A stretch of 64,000 nt of DNA, from NCBI RefSeq assembly GCF_900091575.1, contig NZ_FMCR01000002.1, positions 899,760 to 963,759 on the forward strand. The letters run 5' to 3'. A program made the translations under genes and the position numbers. The first letter of the stretch is position 1. The number at the start of each line of letters is the position of its first letter. Below are positions 17,849 through 26,974 of the stretch, one piece after another. The DNA comes from Micromonospora saelicesensis. Lineage in GTDB: Bacteria; Actinomycetota; Actinomycetes; Mycobacteriales; Micromonosporaceae. The notes under the pieces are model-generated. The model saw only the letters and a program-made list of their open reading frames with translations. It was not told the origin of the DNA and ran no database searches.

Positions 17849-18687
17849 CAGGCGTCCCGGAGCGTGCTGCGCTGCCGGCCGAGGCCGTCGATCTCGACCT
17901 CCATCACGTCGCCAACCGACAGATACGGGAACCGACCGGAGAGCGCCACCCCCTGCGGGGTGCCGGTGTTGATGACGTCGCCCGGGTCCAGGACTGTGTA
18001 CTGGGACAGGTGCCAGATCAGGTACGCCACGTCGAAGATCATGTCTTTGGTGCTGGAGTCCTGGCGGGGCTCGCCGTTGACCCAGGAGCGCAGCCGCAGC
18101 GCCTGCGGGTCGCCGATCTCGTCGGCGGTGACCAGCCACGGGCCGAGCGGTTGGAACGTCGCGCAGGACTTGCCCTTCGACCACTGGCCGCCGGAGACCG
18201 CGAGTTGGAAGTCCCGCTCGGAGACGTCGTTGGACAGCACGTACCCGGCGATGTGCCCGAGGGCGTCGGCCGGTGAGGCGAGGTAGCGGGCCGTCCGGCC
18301 GATCACCACCGCCAGCTCCACCTCCCAGTCGGTCTTCGTCGATCCGCGCGGGATCAGGACCTCGTCGTACGGGCCGACGACGGTGTTGGGCGCCTTGTAG
18401 AAGATGATCGGGTCGGTCGGTGGCGCGGCGCCCGACTCGGCGGCGTGCGCCGCGTAGTTCTGCCCCACGCAGAGCACCACGCCGGGCCGGGCGATCGGTG
18501 CGCCGACCCGCTGACCGGTGACGTCGATCTCGGGCAGGTCGGTGGCCTCGCGGACCCGCCGGACGCCGTCGCCGGCGAGGAACTCGCCGTCGATGTCGGC
18601 GGTGAGCGACGAGAGGTCGAAGTGCCGCCCATCGACGTACAGAACGGGACGTTCCCGCCCCACGGGCCCGACACGCATGAGTCTCAC
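17848..18687 (-). CDS. FAH-family hydrolase, probable 2,4-diketo-3-deoxy-L-fuconate hydrolase
   Basis: 279 residues of the fumarylacetoacetate hydrolase family. Core motifs: [15 protein letters not shown] (~85), [12 protein letters not shown] (~110), metal ligands in [11 protein letters not shown] (~135) and [10 protein letters not shown], then [12 protein letters not shown] near the end. In the non-phosphorylative L-fucose pathway this family splits 2,4-diketo-3-deoxy-L-fuconate into pyruvate and L-lactate. The GTG start overlaps the upstream lactonase stop (GTGA) and the stop overlaps fucD. The exact substrate is inferred from the neighbours. Confidence 0.87.
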   Translation of the reverse strand: MRLMRVGPVGRERPVLYVDGRHFDLSSLTADIDGEFLAGDGVRRVREATDLPEIDVTGQRVGAPIARPGVVLCVGQNYAAHAAESGAAPPTDPIIFYKAPNTVVGPYDEVLIPRGSTKTDWEVELAVVIGRTARYLASPADALGHIAGYVLSNDVSERDFQLAVSGGQWSKGKSCATFQPLGPWLVTADEIGDPQALRLRSWVNGEPRQDSSTKDMIFDVAYLIWHLSQYTVLDPGDVINTGTPQGVALSGRFPYLSVGDVMEVEIDGLGRQRSTLRDA

Positions 18688-19448
18688 GAACCAACCTCCA
18701 GTGCATAGGTACGAATTGCGGTGCCGGCCAGGACGTCTGCCCGCTCGGTGGCCGACAGCTCCCCCAGGCTGGCGTCGATCGCCGTCCACGCCTCGGCGTA
18801 CGAGGCGACCAGGTCGCAGACGGGCCAGTCCGAGCCGGCCATCAGCCGGTGCGGGCCGGAGAGCTTCGCGACGACGTTGTCGCAGCCGGCCAGGTCGCGT
18901 ACCGCCGTGCGCCACTCGACGAGGCCGGCGGCGGCGATCCTCGGCTTGCCCAGGTGGTCGAGGACGAAGGTGGTGCCCGGCGTGGCCCGCGCCGCCTCGG
19001 CGCAGCTGGTCAGCTGTCCGACGTGGACAACCAGGTCAAAGGTGAGGCCGGCGGGCCCGATCGCCGCGAGGGCGGCGCGGACGTCGGAGCGGGTCAGGTG
19101 CCCGGGGTCGGCGACGCCCTGCACCTGGTCGCGGAGCCCGACCAGCTTCGTCGCGCCGGGCAGCTCACGGTAGCCGGCGAGGGTGGCGGCGATCGCCGGG
19201 TCGGTGAGCGACGCCCAGCCGACCACGCCGGCGATCCGGGGCGTGGTGGCGGCGTGGGCCAGGAACTCGGCGGTCTCCTCGGCGTCGCAGCGGCCCGCCT
19301 CGACCAGCACGGTGGCCGTCACCCCGGCCTCGTCCAGTTGGGGTACGAGGTCGGCGATGGCGTAGTCGCGCCGGATCGCCTCCAGGCCCGGTGCGGCGAG
19401 CCACTGGTAGTCGGCGGTCCACAGGTGGTGGTGCGCGTCGATGATCAC
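18684..19448 (-). CDS. Amidohydrolase-family L-fuconolactonase with an apparent internal deletion
   Basis: 254 residues of the COG3618 lactonase family: metal-binding IIDAHHHLW at the N-terminus, VLDHLGKP near residue 170 and GSDWPVC near the end. It would open L-fucono-lactone to L-fuconate. Relatives I recall have ~30 residues between the KLSG strand and the PxRLMFGSDWP strand; here KLSG runs directly into [11 protein letters not shown] with the frame intact. The missing part is a helix-loop of the barrel. It may be a true shortened form, a defective enzyme, or an assembly error. The GTG start overlaps the aldo/keto reductase stop. Confidence 0.82.
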   Translation of the reverse strand: MIIDAHHHLWTADYQWLAAPGLEAIRRDYAIADLVPQLDEAGVTATVLVEAGRCDAEETAEFLAHAATTPRIAGVVGWASLTDPAIAATLAGYRELPGATKLVGLRDQVQGVADPGHLTRSDVRAALAAIGPAGLTFDLVVHVGQLTSCAEAARATPGTTFVLDHLGKPRIAAAGLVEWRTAVRDLAGCDNVVAKLSGPHRLMAGSDWPVCDLVASYAEAWTAIDASLGELSATERADVLAGTAIRTYALEVGS

Positions 19449-20422
19449 GGCGTCGGCACCTCGCTCGGCAGCAGACCCTCGGCCTTGAGATCGGCCCAGA
19501 GGGCGCCGGGCACGTCCCACTCGAACATCGCCACGTTGTCGGCGATCTGCTCCGGGTCCCGGGCGCCGACCACCACGCTGGCGACCGCCGGGTGCCCGAG
19601 CGGAAACTGGATCGCCGCGGCCCGCAGCGGTACGCCGTGCCGCTCGCACACCGACCGGATCGCGGTGGCCCGGTCGAGCAGCCCCTGCGCGGCCGGGGCG
19701 TAGTCGTAGGGGGCGCCCGGTGTCGGGTCGGCCAGCAGGCCCGAGTTGTAGACCCCGGCGGCGATGATCGCGATCCCCTTCGCATGAGCCAGCGGCAGCA
19801 GCTCGTCGAGGCCGGACTGGTCGAGCAGCGTGTACCGACCGGCGAGCATGAAGCAGTCGAAGTCGCCGGCGTGGGCCAGCTCGACCAGCGCCGGGGCCTG
19901 GTTCATCCCGGCGCTGACCGCGCCGATCTCGCCGGCCTCCCGCAACTGCGCCAACGCCGGGTACGCCCCGGCGACCGCCTCGGCGAGGTGGTCGTCCGGG
20001 TCGTGGATGTGCGCGATGTCGATCCGGTCCAGCCCCAACCGGGCCAGGCTCTCCGTGTGGGATCGGCGTACCCCGGCGGCGGAGAAGTCGAACTGCGGCG
20101 TGAGGTCGGTCGGCTCGGCCCAGAACTCCTGCCGGTCACCACCGTCGGGGACGAGCAGCCGACCCACCTTGGTGGAGACTGTGAACGCGTCGCGCGGCTT
20201 GCCGGCGAGGACCGCCCCGGCGCGCCGCTCGGAGAGGCCGCAGCCGTAGAGCGGGGCGGTGTCGAAATATCGGAGCCCGAGATCCCAGGCCGCCTCGACG
20301 GTGGCGTGGGCAACCTCGTCACCGACGGCGTCGAACATTCCACCGATCGGGGCGAGCCCCAGCCCGAGCCGGGTCACCGCCACGTCGGTACGCCCCAGTG
20401 CCACTGGTTCGGTGGCCTTCAC
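19445..20422 (-). CDS. Aldo/keto reductase, probable L-fucose 1-dehydrogenase
   Basis: 325 residues of AKR fold. The catalytic tetrad is visible: Asp in RYFDTAPLYG, Tyr in the same segment, Lys in VSTKVGRLL and His in DIAHIHDPDD. C-terminal cofactor positions lie in VVVGARDPEQIADNV. Members with this layout oxidise L-fucose and other L-threo aldoses to the lactone (D-threo-aldose 1-dehydrogenase group). It is followed directly by the lactonase. GTG start, overlapping the ATPase stop by four bases. Confidence 0.85.
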   Translation of the reverse strand: MKATEPVALGRTDVAVTRLGLGLAPIGGMFDAVGDEVAHATVEAAWDLGLRYFDTAPLYGCGLSERRAGAVLAGKPRDAFTVSTKVGRLLVPDGGDRQEFWAEPTDLTPQFDFSAAGVRRSHTESLARLGLDRIDIAHIHDPDDHLAEAVAGAYPALAQLREAGEIGAVSAGMNQAPALVELAHAGDFDCFMLAGRYTLLDQSGLDELLPLAHAKGIAIIAAGVYNSGLLADPTPGAPYDYAPAAQGLLDRATAIRSVCERHGVPLRAAAIQFPLGHPAVASVVVGARDPEQIADNVAMFEWDVPGALWADLKAEGLLPSEVPTP

Positions 20423-21951
20423 GCGACGACCCCCTGCCCGTCATGGATGAACCGGATCACCGACTGACTCATCCGGTCGTAGTCGTGGTCGTTGTCCAGT
20501 TCACCAACAATGGCGAACTCCCGCATCACCGCGATCCGGTCGGCGAGGGTGACCATCTCCGGCAGGTCCGACGAGATCAGCAGGATGGCCATTCCGCGCG
20601 CGGCCAAGCCGGCGATCAACTCGTGGAAGGCGGCCTTGGTGCGTACGTCGATGCCGACGGTGGGCTCGTCGATGATGAGCACGTCGCAGTCGGCCGCCAG
20701 CCACTTGGCCAGGCTGACCTTCTGCTGGTTACCGCCGGAGAGCTGACCGGCGTGCTGGTCGGGCGAGGCGAGTCGGATGCCCAGCCGATCGGCGTACTCG
20801 TCGACCAGCAGCCGCTCGGAGCGGTCGCGGACCAGTCCCAGCCGGGCCAGCTTGCGCCACACCGTCACCGCCGTGTTGCGGGCCACGGTCTGGTCGAGGA
20901 AGAGGCCCTCCTCCTTGCGGTTCTCGGTGACGTAGCCGATCCGGTACCGGTGCAGGGCGTCGCCCACGTCCCGGATCCGGGCCGGACGGCCGTGTACCCG
21001 CACCTCCCCGGCGGTGATCTGGTCGAGGCCGAGCAGCGCCTTGGCCAGCTCGCTGCGGCCCGCGCCGACCAACCCGTACAGGCCGACGATCTCACCGGGG
21101 CGGACGGCGAGGCTGACGTCGTGGTGGCCGGCGGTGGTGGCGACGGCATCGAGGGCCAGCGCCGGTTCGACGTCCGCCGCGACGGTCCGGGCGGCGAGGT
21201 GCACCTGCTGGTACGCCCGGCCGACCATCAGGTCGACGATCTCCTCGCGGCTGTGGTCGGCGAGGGGTTCCGCCTCGGCGACGCTGCGCCCGTCGCGCAG
21301 CACGGTCACCGTGTCGGCGACCGCGAAGACCTCCTCCAGCTTGTGGCTGACCAGCACGGTGGCGTGGCCCCGCTCGGACAGCCGACGCACGATGCCGTAG
21401 AGCCGGTCGGCCTCGTCGTTGGTCAGCGACGCGGTCGGTTCGTCGAGCAGCAGCACTGTCGAGTCCGCCGACAACGCCTTGGCGATCTCCACCAGTTGCA
21501 GCTGGGCCACCGACAGCCGCGACACCGGCAGGTCGGGATCCAGGTCGAGGTCGAGCAGGTCGAGGCAACGGCGGGCCTCGGTACGCAGCGCCGCGCGGTC
21601 GAGCAGGCCGGCGCGGCGGGGCAGGTGTTGCAGGCAGATGTTCTCGGCGACGCTGAACGCCGGGATCAGATTCCGCTCCTGGTGCACGACACCGATGCCG
21701 GCCCGCTGGGCGTCCTGCGGGTTGCCCAGCTGCACCGCGCGCAGCTCGCCGTCGGGCCCGGGCAGCCGCAACTGCCCACCGTCCGGCCGGTACACCCCGG
21801 TCAGGATCTTGATCAGGGTGCTCTTGCCGGCGCCGTTCTCGCCGAGCAGCGCGTGCACGCTGCCGGCGGTCACTGTCAGCGTCGCCTCGTCCAGGGCGCG
21901 TACCCCGGGGAAGGTCTTGACCAGTTTCTCGGCGGACAGCACGACGCTCAT
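20419..21951 (-). CDS. Sugar ABC transporter ATPase with two ATP-binding domains (CUT2)
   Basis: 510 residues: NBD1 (~1-240) with Walker A LLGENGAGKSTL, signature region SRLSVAQLQLVEIAKAL and Walker B LLLDEPTASLT; NBD2 (~250-500) with a Walker A-like GLVGAGRSELAKAL, signature LSGGNQQKVSLAKWL and Walker B IIDEPTVGID. The GRSE form of the second P-loop is normal for the RbsA/MglA group. It energises the importer formed with the two permeases upstream. Start ATG 21951 overlaps the permease stop by four bases. Confidence 0.95.
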   Translation of the reverse strand: MSVVLSAEKLVKTFPGVRALDEATLTVTAGSVHALLGENGAGKSTLIKILTGVYRPDGGQLRLPGPDGELRAVQLGNPQDAQRAGIGVVHQERNLIPAFSVAENICLQHLPRRAGLLDRAALRTEARRCLDLLDLDLDPDLPVSRLSVAQLQLVEIAKALSADSTVLLLDEPTASLTNDEADRLYGIVRRLSERGHATVLVSHKLEEVFAVADTVTVLRDGRSVAEAEPLADHSREEIVDLMVGRAYQQVHLAARTVAADVEPALALDAVATTAGHHDVSLAVRPGEIVGLYGLVGAGRSELAKALLGLDQITAGEVRVHGRPARIRDVGDALHRYRIGYVTENRKEEGLFLDQTVARNTAVTVWRKLARLGLVRDRSERLLVDEYADRLGIRLASPDQHAGQLSGGNQQKVSLAKWLAADCDVLIIDEPTVGIDVRTKAAFHELIAGLAARGMAILLISSDLPEMVTLADRIAVMREFAIVGELDNDHDYDRMSQSVIRFIHDGQGVVA

Positions 21952-22898
21952 CGTGGACCTCCGGAGAGCTTGTCGCGGAACTGACCGAGCAGCACCGCGC
22001 CGAGGACGACAGCGCCGATGATGAGGTCCACCCACCGTCGGTTGATGTCGAACTGCGACTGACTCACGTCGACCAGCCGCACCAGGAAGGCGGCGAGCAC
22101 CGTGCCGGTCACGCTGATCATGCCGCCGGCCAGTGCCACCCCGCCGATGATCGGCGCGGCGAAGCTGGGCAGCAGCAGGTCGTCGCCGATCGAGGCGTTC
22201 ACCGAGCCGAAGGCGGCCACCACGATCACCGCGGCGAAGCCGGCCAGCAGCCCCGACAGGGTGTGGGCCAGCACCAGCGCCCGGTCGTTGGAGATGCCCG
22301 ACAACCGGGCGGCGAACGGGTTGCCGCCGGAGGCGAGCAGGTGCCGTCCGGGCACTGTGCGCCGGAAGAAGAGGGCGACCGCGACGGCGATCACGACCGC
22401 CAGCAGGAAGACCACTGGTACGCCGGCCACTGACGCCTGCCCGAACCCGCGCAGGCCGGGCGAGTAGCCCTGGTAGGTGCCGGTGCCGTTCACCCCGTAC
22501 CGCAGCCCTTCGAGGATCGTCATGGTGGCGAGGGTGACGATGAACCCGTTGATCCGGGTGAAGATCACCAACAGGCCGTTGACCAGCCCGACGACGGCGC
22601 CGAGGGCCAACGCGGCGAGCACCGCGACCGGGGCGGGCAGCCCGGCGTCGACCATCAGCCAGCCCGAGGCGACAGCGCAGAACCCGGTGAGCACGCCCAC
22701 CGAGAGGTTCATCTGACCGACGGCGAGCACCACCATCTGGGCCAGGCCGATGACGATCGGCAGGGCGAGGAAGCGCAGGAAGGCGTCCAGGGTGCCGGCG
22801 GTGAGCAGGTTGAAGTCGGTGGCGACAGCGAGTGCCGCGAACCCGAGCGCCGCGATCACCGCGAGGGTGAACTCGTTGGTCCGGATCACGCTCCTCAT
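21948..22898 (-). CDS. Sugar ABC transporter permease (CUT2, RbsC type)
   Basis: 316 residues with about eight to ten hydrophobic helices and the branched-chain/ribose permease motifs GQMNLSVGVLTGFCAVASG (~60-80) and the ATPase-contact segment FAARLSGISNDRALVLAHTLSG (~200). The frame is coupled by ATGA overlaps to the ATPase below and to the other permease above. With that permease it forms a heterodimeric channel for the fucose-type sugar. Confidence 0.93.
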   Translation of the reverse strand: MRSVIRTNEFTLAVIAALGFAALAVATDFNLLTAGTLDAFLRFLALPIVIGLAQMVVLAVGQMNLSVGVLTGFCAVASGWLMVDAGLPAPVAVLAALALGAVVGLVNGLLVIFTRINGFIVTLATMTILEGLRYGVNGTGTYQGYSPGLRGFGQASVAGVPVVFLLAVVIAVAVALFFRRTVPGRHLLASGGNPFAARLSGISNDRALVLAHTLSGLLAGFAAVIVVAAFGSVNASIGDDLLLPSFAAPIIGGVALAGGMISVTGTVLAAFLVRLVDVSQSQFDINRRWVDLIIGAVVLGAVLLGQFRDKLSGGPR

Positions 22899-23968
22899 GA
22901 TGAGGACACCGCCCTTCGCTCGGCGAGCACGGCCCGTAGCCGGTCCAGCGACAGCGCCGCGAGCAGCACGAGTCCGATGTAGAGCTTGAGCTCCTCCAGG
23001 GAGAACTGGAGCAGGTTGAGGCCCTTGTAGATGACCTGGGTGAGGGTCGCGCCGAGGGCGGTGCCGAGGACGCTGACCGCACCACCGGCGAGCAGCGTCC
23101 CACCGAGCACCGGGGCCAGGAACGACGGCAGCAGAAACGACTCACCGATGTTGGCGGAGAAGGCCCCGTTGTTGGCGGCGAGCAGGAACCCGGCCAGTGC
23201 GGCGAGCAGGCCGCTCAACGCGTGCGCGGCGACGACCCGGCGGTGCGTGGGGATGCCGGACAGCTCGGCGGCGACCGTGTTGGAGCCGGTCATCAGGATC
23301 TCCCGGCCCAGCCGGGCGTGCCGGAACAGCAACCCGACACCGAGCGCCGCGGCGACCGCGATCGGCACTACCAGCGGGATCCGGGGCCCGCAGACCTCGC
23401 CCATGCAGTAGTCGGCGAAGGTGTCGAAGCGCAGGGCGGAGAGCCCACTCGGCTGCACCGCGAACGACACCCCGCCGGTCGCCCAGGTGTAGAGGATCGT
23501 GACCAGGCCCAGCAGCCCGAAGTCGAGCGCGAGGGTGACCACGAAGGAGTTCACGCCGGTCTTGGCGATGAGCAGGCCGGCGAGCGCGCCGATGCCCGCC
23601 CCGACGGCGAGACCCACGAGCAGTCCGACCAGCAGTGGGACGCCGAGCCGGTCGTAGGCCAGGCCCATCGCGAAGGTGGACAGCGCGGCCATCCGGCCCA
23701 CTGCCATGTTCATGTGCCCGAGCGAGAGCACGGCTAGCTGGGCGAGACCGACCACGACGTACACGCTGATGTCGGCCTGTAGCGGTGCCAGGGTGAGGCG
23801 GGGGTCGAGGAACGCGGGGGTGAGCGACGAGAAGAGGACGACCAGCACGGCGATGACGATGAGCAGGCCGAGCCGGGGGTTCGCCCAGACCGGCAGGGCC
23901 CTGGCCGGCGGCCTGGGCTCCGCGGCCGGAGGCACCGCCGGCGCCTCCGGCGCTGTTTCCGTCTTCAC
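22895..23968 (-). CDS. Sugar ABC transporter permease (CUT2), second subunit
   Basis: 357 residues from GTG 23968, preceded by AGGAGG; the open frame upstream is a shadow of the neighbouring dehydratase. A ~30-residue proline-rich cytosolic N-terminus is followed by helices carrying SLGHMNMAVGRMAALSTFA and the coupling segment VAAELSGIPTHRRVVAAHALSG. The C-terminus overlaps the next permease by four bases. The start overlaps the stop of the enolase-family gene (GTGA). Confidence 0.93.
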   Translation of the reverse strand: MKTETAPEAPAVPPAAEPRPPARALPVWANPRLGLLIVIAVLVVLFSSLTPAFLDPRLTLAPLQADISVYVVVGLAQLAVLSLGHMNMAVGRMAALSTFAMGLAYDRLGVPLLVGLLVGLAVGAGIGALAGLLIAKTGVNSFVVTLALDFGLLGLVTILYTWATGGVSFAVQPSGLSALRFDTFADYCMGEVCGPRIPLVVPIAVAAALGVGLLFRHARLGREILMTGSNTVAAELSGIPTHRRVVAAHALSGLLAALAGFLLAANNGAFSANIGESFLLPSFLAPVLGGTLLAGGAVSVLGTALGATLTQVIYKGLNLLQFSLEELKLYIGLVLLAALSLDRLRAVLAERRAVSSS

Positions 23969-25053
23969 GCCACCCTCCTGTCCTCGATCGCGTCGCGGTC
24001 CCAGTCGATGCCGAGGCCCGGCTCGCCGGGGGCGAGCGCGTGGCCGTCGACGATCGCGATCTCGGTCCGGGTGATCGCGCGCAGTTGCGGGATGTGCTCG
24101 ACGTAGCGGCTGTTCGGCACGGCGGCGCAGAGGCTCACGTGCAGTTCCATCAGGAAGTGCGGGCAGACCACCACGTTGCACGCCTCGGCCAGGTGCGCCA
24201 CCTTGAGCCAGGGGGTGATGCCACCGATGCGCGCGACGTCGACCTGGACGACGCCGGCCGCCTGCCGGCGTAGGTACTCGGCGAACTGGCCGATCGAGTA
24301 CATCGACTCCCCCACCGCCACCGGGATGCTCGTCGCGCGGGCCAGCAGCTCGTGCCCGGCGACGTCGTCGGCGGGCAACGGCTCCTCGAACCAGGCGAGC
24401 TGGTGCGGTTCGAGCAGCCGGGCCCGGCGGATCGCCTCGGCGGCGGTCAGCGACTGGTTGGCGTCGACCATCACGTCGAAGTCGTCGCCGAGGGCCGCCC
24501 GGACCGCGCCGATGCGAGCGGCGTCCTCGGCAGGGTTGGGCTTGCCGACCTTCAACTTGACCCCGGGCCAGCCGGCCGCCTGGGACGCCTTCGCGCCGGC
24601 GACCAGCTCGTCCTCGGTGAGGTGCAGCCAGCCACCCTCGGTGTCGTACAACGGGATGCGGTCCTTCGCGCCGCCGGCGAGCACCCACAGCGGCAGGCCG
24701 GCGGCGCGGGCGCGCAGGTCCCACAGCGCGGTGTCGATCGCGGCGAGCGCCAACGAGGTGATGGCCCCGACCGCTGTGGCGCGGGTGGCGGCGTGCAGGT
24801 CCCGCCAGACCGCCTCCACCCGGGCGGCATCTCGGCCGACCAGGTGCGGCAGCAGGTAGTCGCGCAGCAGTGCGAGCACCGCCGTGCCGCCGGTCCCGAT
24901 CGTGTACGCGTACCCCGTGCCGTGCCCGCCGTCGGCCGTGCGCACCTCGACGAAGAGCGTCTCCTGCTTGAGGAACGCCTGTACCGCGTCGGTGCGGACG
25001 GTCTCGACGGGAATGTCGACGAGGTATGCCTCGGCCCTGGTGATGGTCGACAT
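23965..25053 (-). CDS. Mandelate racemase/muconate-lactonizing type enzyme of the enolase superfamily
   Basis: 362 residues from ATG 25053, which overlaps the upstream stop by one base (TGATG); GTG 25062 would add three residues. Motifs: K-x-K in GVKLKVGKPN (~165), D in VMVDANQSL, E in AWFEEPLPADD, E in AVGESMYS, and H in CPHFLMELH. This pattern suits sugar-acid dehydratases or epimerases/racemases. It sits between the binding protein and permease genes of the L-fucose operon, a role additional to fucD. It may process another acid sugar (for example a rhamnonate- or galactarate-like compound); the exact substrate is unknown. Confidence 0.8.
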   Translation of the reverse strand: MSTITRAEAYLVDIPVETVRTDAVQAFLKQETLFVEVRTADGGHGTGYAYTIGTGGTAVLALLRDYLLPHLVGRDAARVEAVWRDLHAATRATAVGAITSLALAAIDTALWDLRARAAGLPLWVLAGGAKDRIPLYDTEGGWLHLTEDELVAGAKASQAAGWPGVKLKVGKPNPAEDAARIGAVRAALGDDFDVMVDANQSLTAAEAIRRARLLEPHQLAWFEEPLPADDVAGHELLARATSIPVAVGESMYSIGQFAEYLRRQAAGVVQVDVARIGGITPWLKVAHLAEACNVVVCPHFLMELHVSLCAAVPNSRYVEHIPQLRAITRTEIAIVDGHALAPGEPGLGIDWDRDAIEDRRVA

Positions 25054-26102
25054 CAGCTGCACTTGAGCAGGTCGCCGTCGAACTTCTTCCGCAGCGCCTC
25101 GGTGGTGGAGGTGCGGTCGGCCTCGTAGCCGTCCAGGTTGTCAGTGGTCACCACGAACGAGCCCGAGTCGATTGTCACTCCGGGTTCGGCCATGGTGCAG
25201 CCGCCGCTGAGCTTCATCAGGGCGTACGAGCCGACCTGGGCCTGACCGACCGGGTTCTGCAGGACGGTGGCGGCCACCGAGCCGCCGCGCAGCCCGTCGA
25301 GGACCGTCGGGTCGTCGTCGATGGCGATGACCTTGATGGGCAGCTTCGACTGGCGGACGCCCTCGGCCGAGGCGACCGCCGGGTTGTAGGCGGTGTTCAC
25401 GATCGCCTGGATCTGGCGGCCCTTCGCGGCGAGGAGGTCGGCCACGGCCCTCTGCGCGCTCTGCAGATCCTTGTCGATGTCGGTGACGCTCTGGAGCAGT
25501 GTCACCTTGCCACCGGTTTCGGCGACCGCCTTCTCCACGCCCGCGATCCGGCGCTGGGTGTTGGAGTCGACCTTGTTCCCGGTCAGGTGCACCAGGTTGC
25601 CCTGACCGCCCATCGCGTCGATGGCGGCCTTGGCGCCCTTGTAGGCGGCGACCTCCACGTCCGTGGAGAGGCAGAAGTCGGCCTTGTTGGCCCCGGCCGG
25701 GCAGGAGGCCAGCGAGCCGACGGGAAAGCCCTGCCGCTTGAGGTCCTCGAAGGTGGAGTTGATGTTGTCCGGCGAGACGCCGAAGACGCCGAAGGCGTTG
25801 TAGCCCTGCGCTGCCAGGGACTTGAGCACGTCGTTCTGCTTGGTCTGGTCCCAGCCCGCGGTCTCGTTGAAGGTGACGTCGCCGAGCGCCAGTTCCGTCT
25901 TGGCCTTGGCCCCGGCGTCCTTCCAGGGCTGGAAGTACGGGTGCGAGCCCCCGGGCACGAGCGCGACCTTGACCTGCGCCGGTTCCCGGCCACCGGCTTC
26001 GGCGTCGGTGGTGTCGCTCTTCTTCGTGCAGGCCACAGTGGTCGTGGCGAGGGCCACGACGGTCAGGCCGGAGCCGATTCGGGACAGCATTCTGCGCGAC
26101 AT
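25053..26102 (-). CDS. Sugar ABC transporter substrate-binding lipoprotein (CUT2)
   Basis: 349 residues from ATG 26102 with GAGGAG 6 bases upstream. The signal peptide ends in a lipobox (TTVACTKK, Cys near residue 25). The mature part is a periplasmic-binding-protein type 1 fold (VALVPGGSHPYFQPWKDAGAKAK, QTKQNDVLKSLAAQGYNAF, later IVNTAYNPAVASAEGV and IDDDPTVLDGLRGG). It is the first gene of the minus-strand ten-gene operon and diverges from the GntR/lut operon. The ligand is inferred to be L-fucose or a related deoxy sugar from the enzymes downstream. Confidence 0.92.
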   Translation of the reverse strand: MSRRMLSRIGSGLTVVALATTTVACTKKSDTTDAEAGGREPAQVKVALVPGGSHPYFQPWKDAGAKAKTELALGDVTFNETAGWDQTKQNDVLKSLAAQGYNAFGVFGVSPDNINSTFEDLKRQGFPVGSLASCPAGANKADFCLSTDVEVAAYKGAKAAIDAMGGQGNLVHLTGNKVDSNTQRRIAGVEKAVAETGGKVTLLQSVTDIDKDLQSAQRAVADLLAAKGRQIQAIVNTAYNPAVASAEGVRQSKLPIKVIAIDDDPTVLDGLRGGSVAATVLQNPVGQAQVGSYALMKLSGGCTMAEPGVTIDSGSFVVTTDNLDGYEADRTSTTEALRKKFDGDLLKCS

Positions 26103-26153
26103 GTTCGTCTCCTCGGGGGTGGCGGTGGCGAGACGGTGGCGGGGAAACCTATT

Positions 26154-26163
26154 TCCTATAGGA
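26154..26163. promoter_or_regulatory. Palindromic candidate GntR operator in the shared fucose/lut promoter region
   Basis: TCCTATAGGA is a perfect 10-bp palindrome lying 52 bases upstream of the binding-protein start and 64 bases upstream of the gntR start. It is the only strong palindrome I see in this short A/T-rich divergent promoter, so it is a good candidate for the GntR protein's site controlling both directions. Confidence 0.6.
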
Positions 26164-26226
26164 TGTTGCTTTGCTAGTGTGTACTCGCTCACACCGGCAC
26201 AGTCAAGGGGTTGCTGAGGAGACGAG

Positions 26227-26946
26227 ATGGCCCAGCAGGAACCTCGCGAGGGTCGACTCCGTCCCGCCCGTCGACTCACCCTCACCGAGGACGTCTACGA
26301 GTCGATAAAGACGCTGGTCATGGACCACATCCTTCCCCCCGGCGAGCGGGTCAACATCGACGCGCTCGCCCGGGAGTTGGACGTCTCCCCCACCCCGGTC
26401 CGCGAGGCCCTCGCCCGGCTGGAGGCCGACGGCCTGGTCCGTAAACGCCCGCTCTCCGGCTACACCACCACGCCGCTGCTGAGCCGTGCCGAGTTCGACG
26501 ACCTGTTCGACGTCCGCCAACTGCTGGAGGGTGCCACCGCCGGGCGGGCCGCCACGCACGCCTCCGCCGAAGCCCGCCAACGGATCAGCGCCGAGGCGGC
26601 GGCGAGCATCGACGTGGAGGCCGGCGACGGCTACCGCCGACACGCCGCCTTCACCGCGCTGGACGCGAAGTTCCACGACCTGATCGCGGAGGTCTCCGGC
26701 AGCCCACTGCTGCGCGACACCATCACGCGGCTGCACTCACACCTGCACCTGCACCGGCTGTACTTCCCGGTCGCCGGCGCGCCGGACACCAACACCGAGC
26801 ACCAGCGCATCGCCGCCGCCATCGTCGCCGGCGACGCGGCAGCCGCCACCGAGGCGATGCGCGCCCACCTCAGCGCCGCCCGGGAGCGTCACCTGCCCGC
26901 CTTCGACCAGCTCCCCACCCCCGGAACACCGCGCGACTCGGCGTGA
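26227..26946 (+). CDS. FadR-type GntR regulator of the fucose and lactate operons
   Basis: 239 residues, start ATG 26227 with GAGGAGACG before it. Winged helix ~20-85 (LARELDVSPTPVREALARLEADGLV), FCD effector domain ~95-225 with metal-ligand pattern DAKFHDLIAEVSG and HSHLHLHR, EHQRIAAAI. It is first in the rightward operon, 28 bases before lutA, and diverges from the sugar importer operon. The effector could be a pathway sugar acid or L-lactate (inference). Confidence 0.9.
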   Translation: MAQQEPREGRLRPARRLTLTEDVYESIKTLVMDHILPPGERVNIDALARELDVSPTPVREALARLEADGLVRKRPLSGYTTTPLLSRAEFDDLFDVRQLLEGATAGRAATHASAEARQRISAEAAASIDVEAGDGYRRHAAFTALDAKFHDLIAEVSGSPLLRDTITRLHSHLHLHRLYFPVAGAPDTNTEHQRIAAAIVAGDAAAATEAMRAHLSAARERHLPAFDQLPTPGTPRDSA

Positions 26947-26974
26947 CCCACCCCCACACCTCCGAGGAGCCGCC

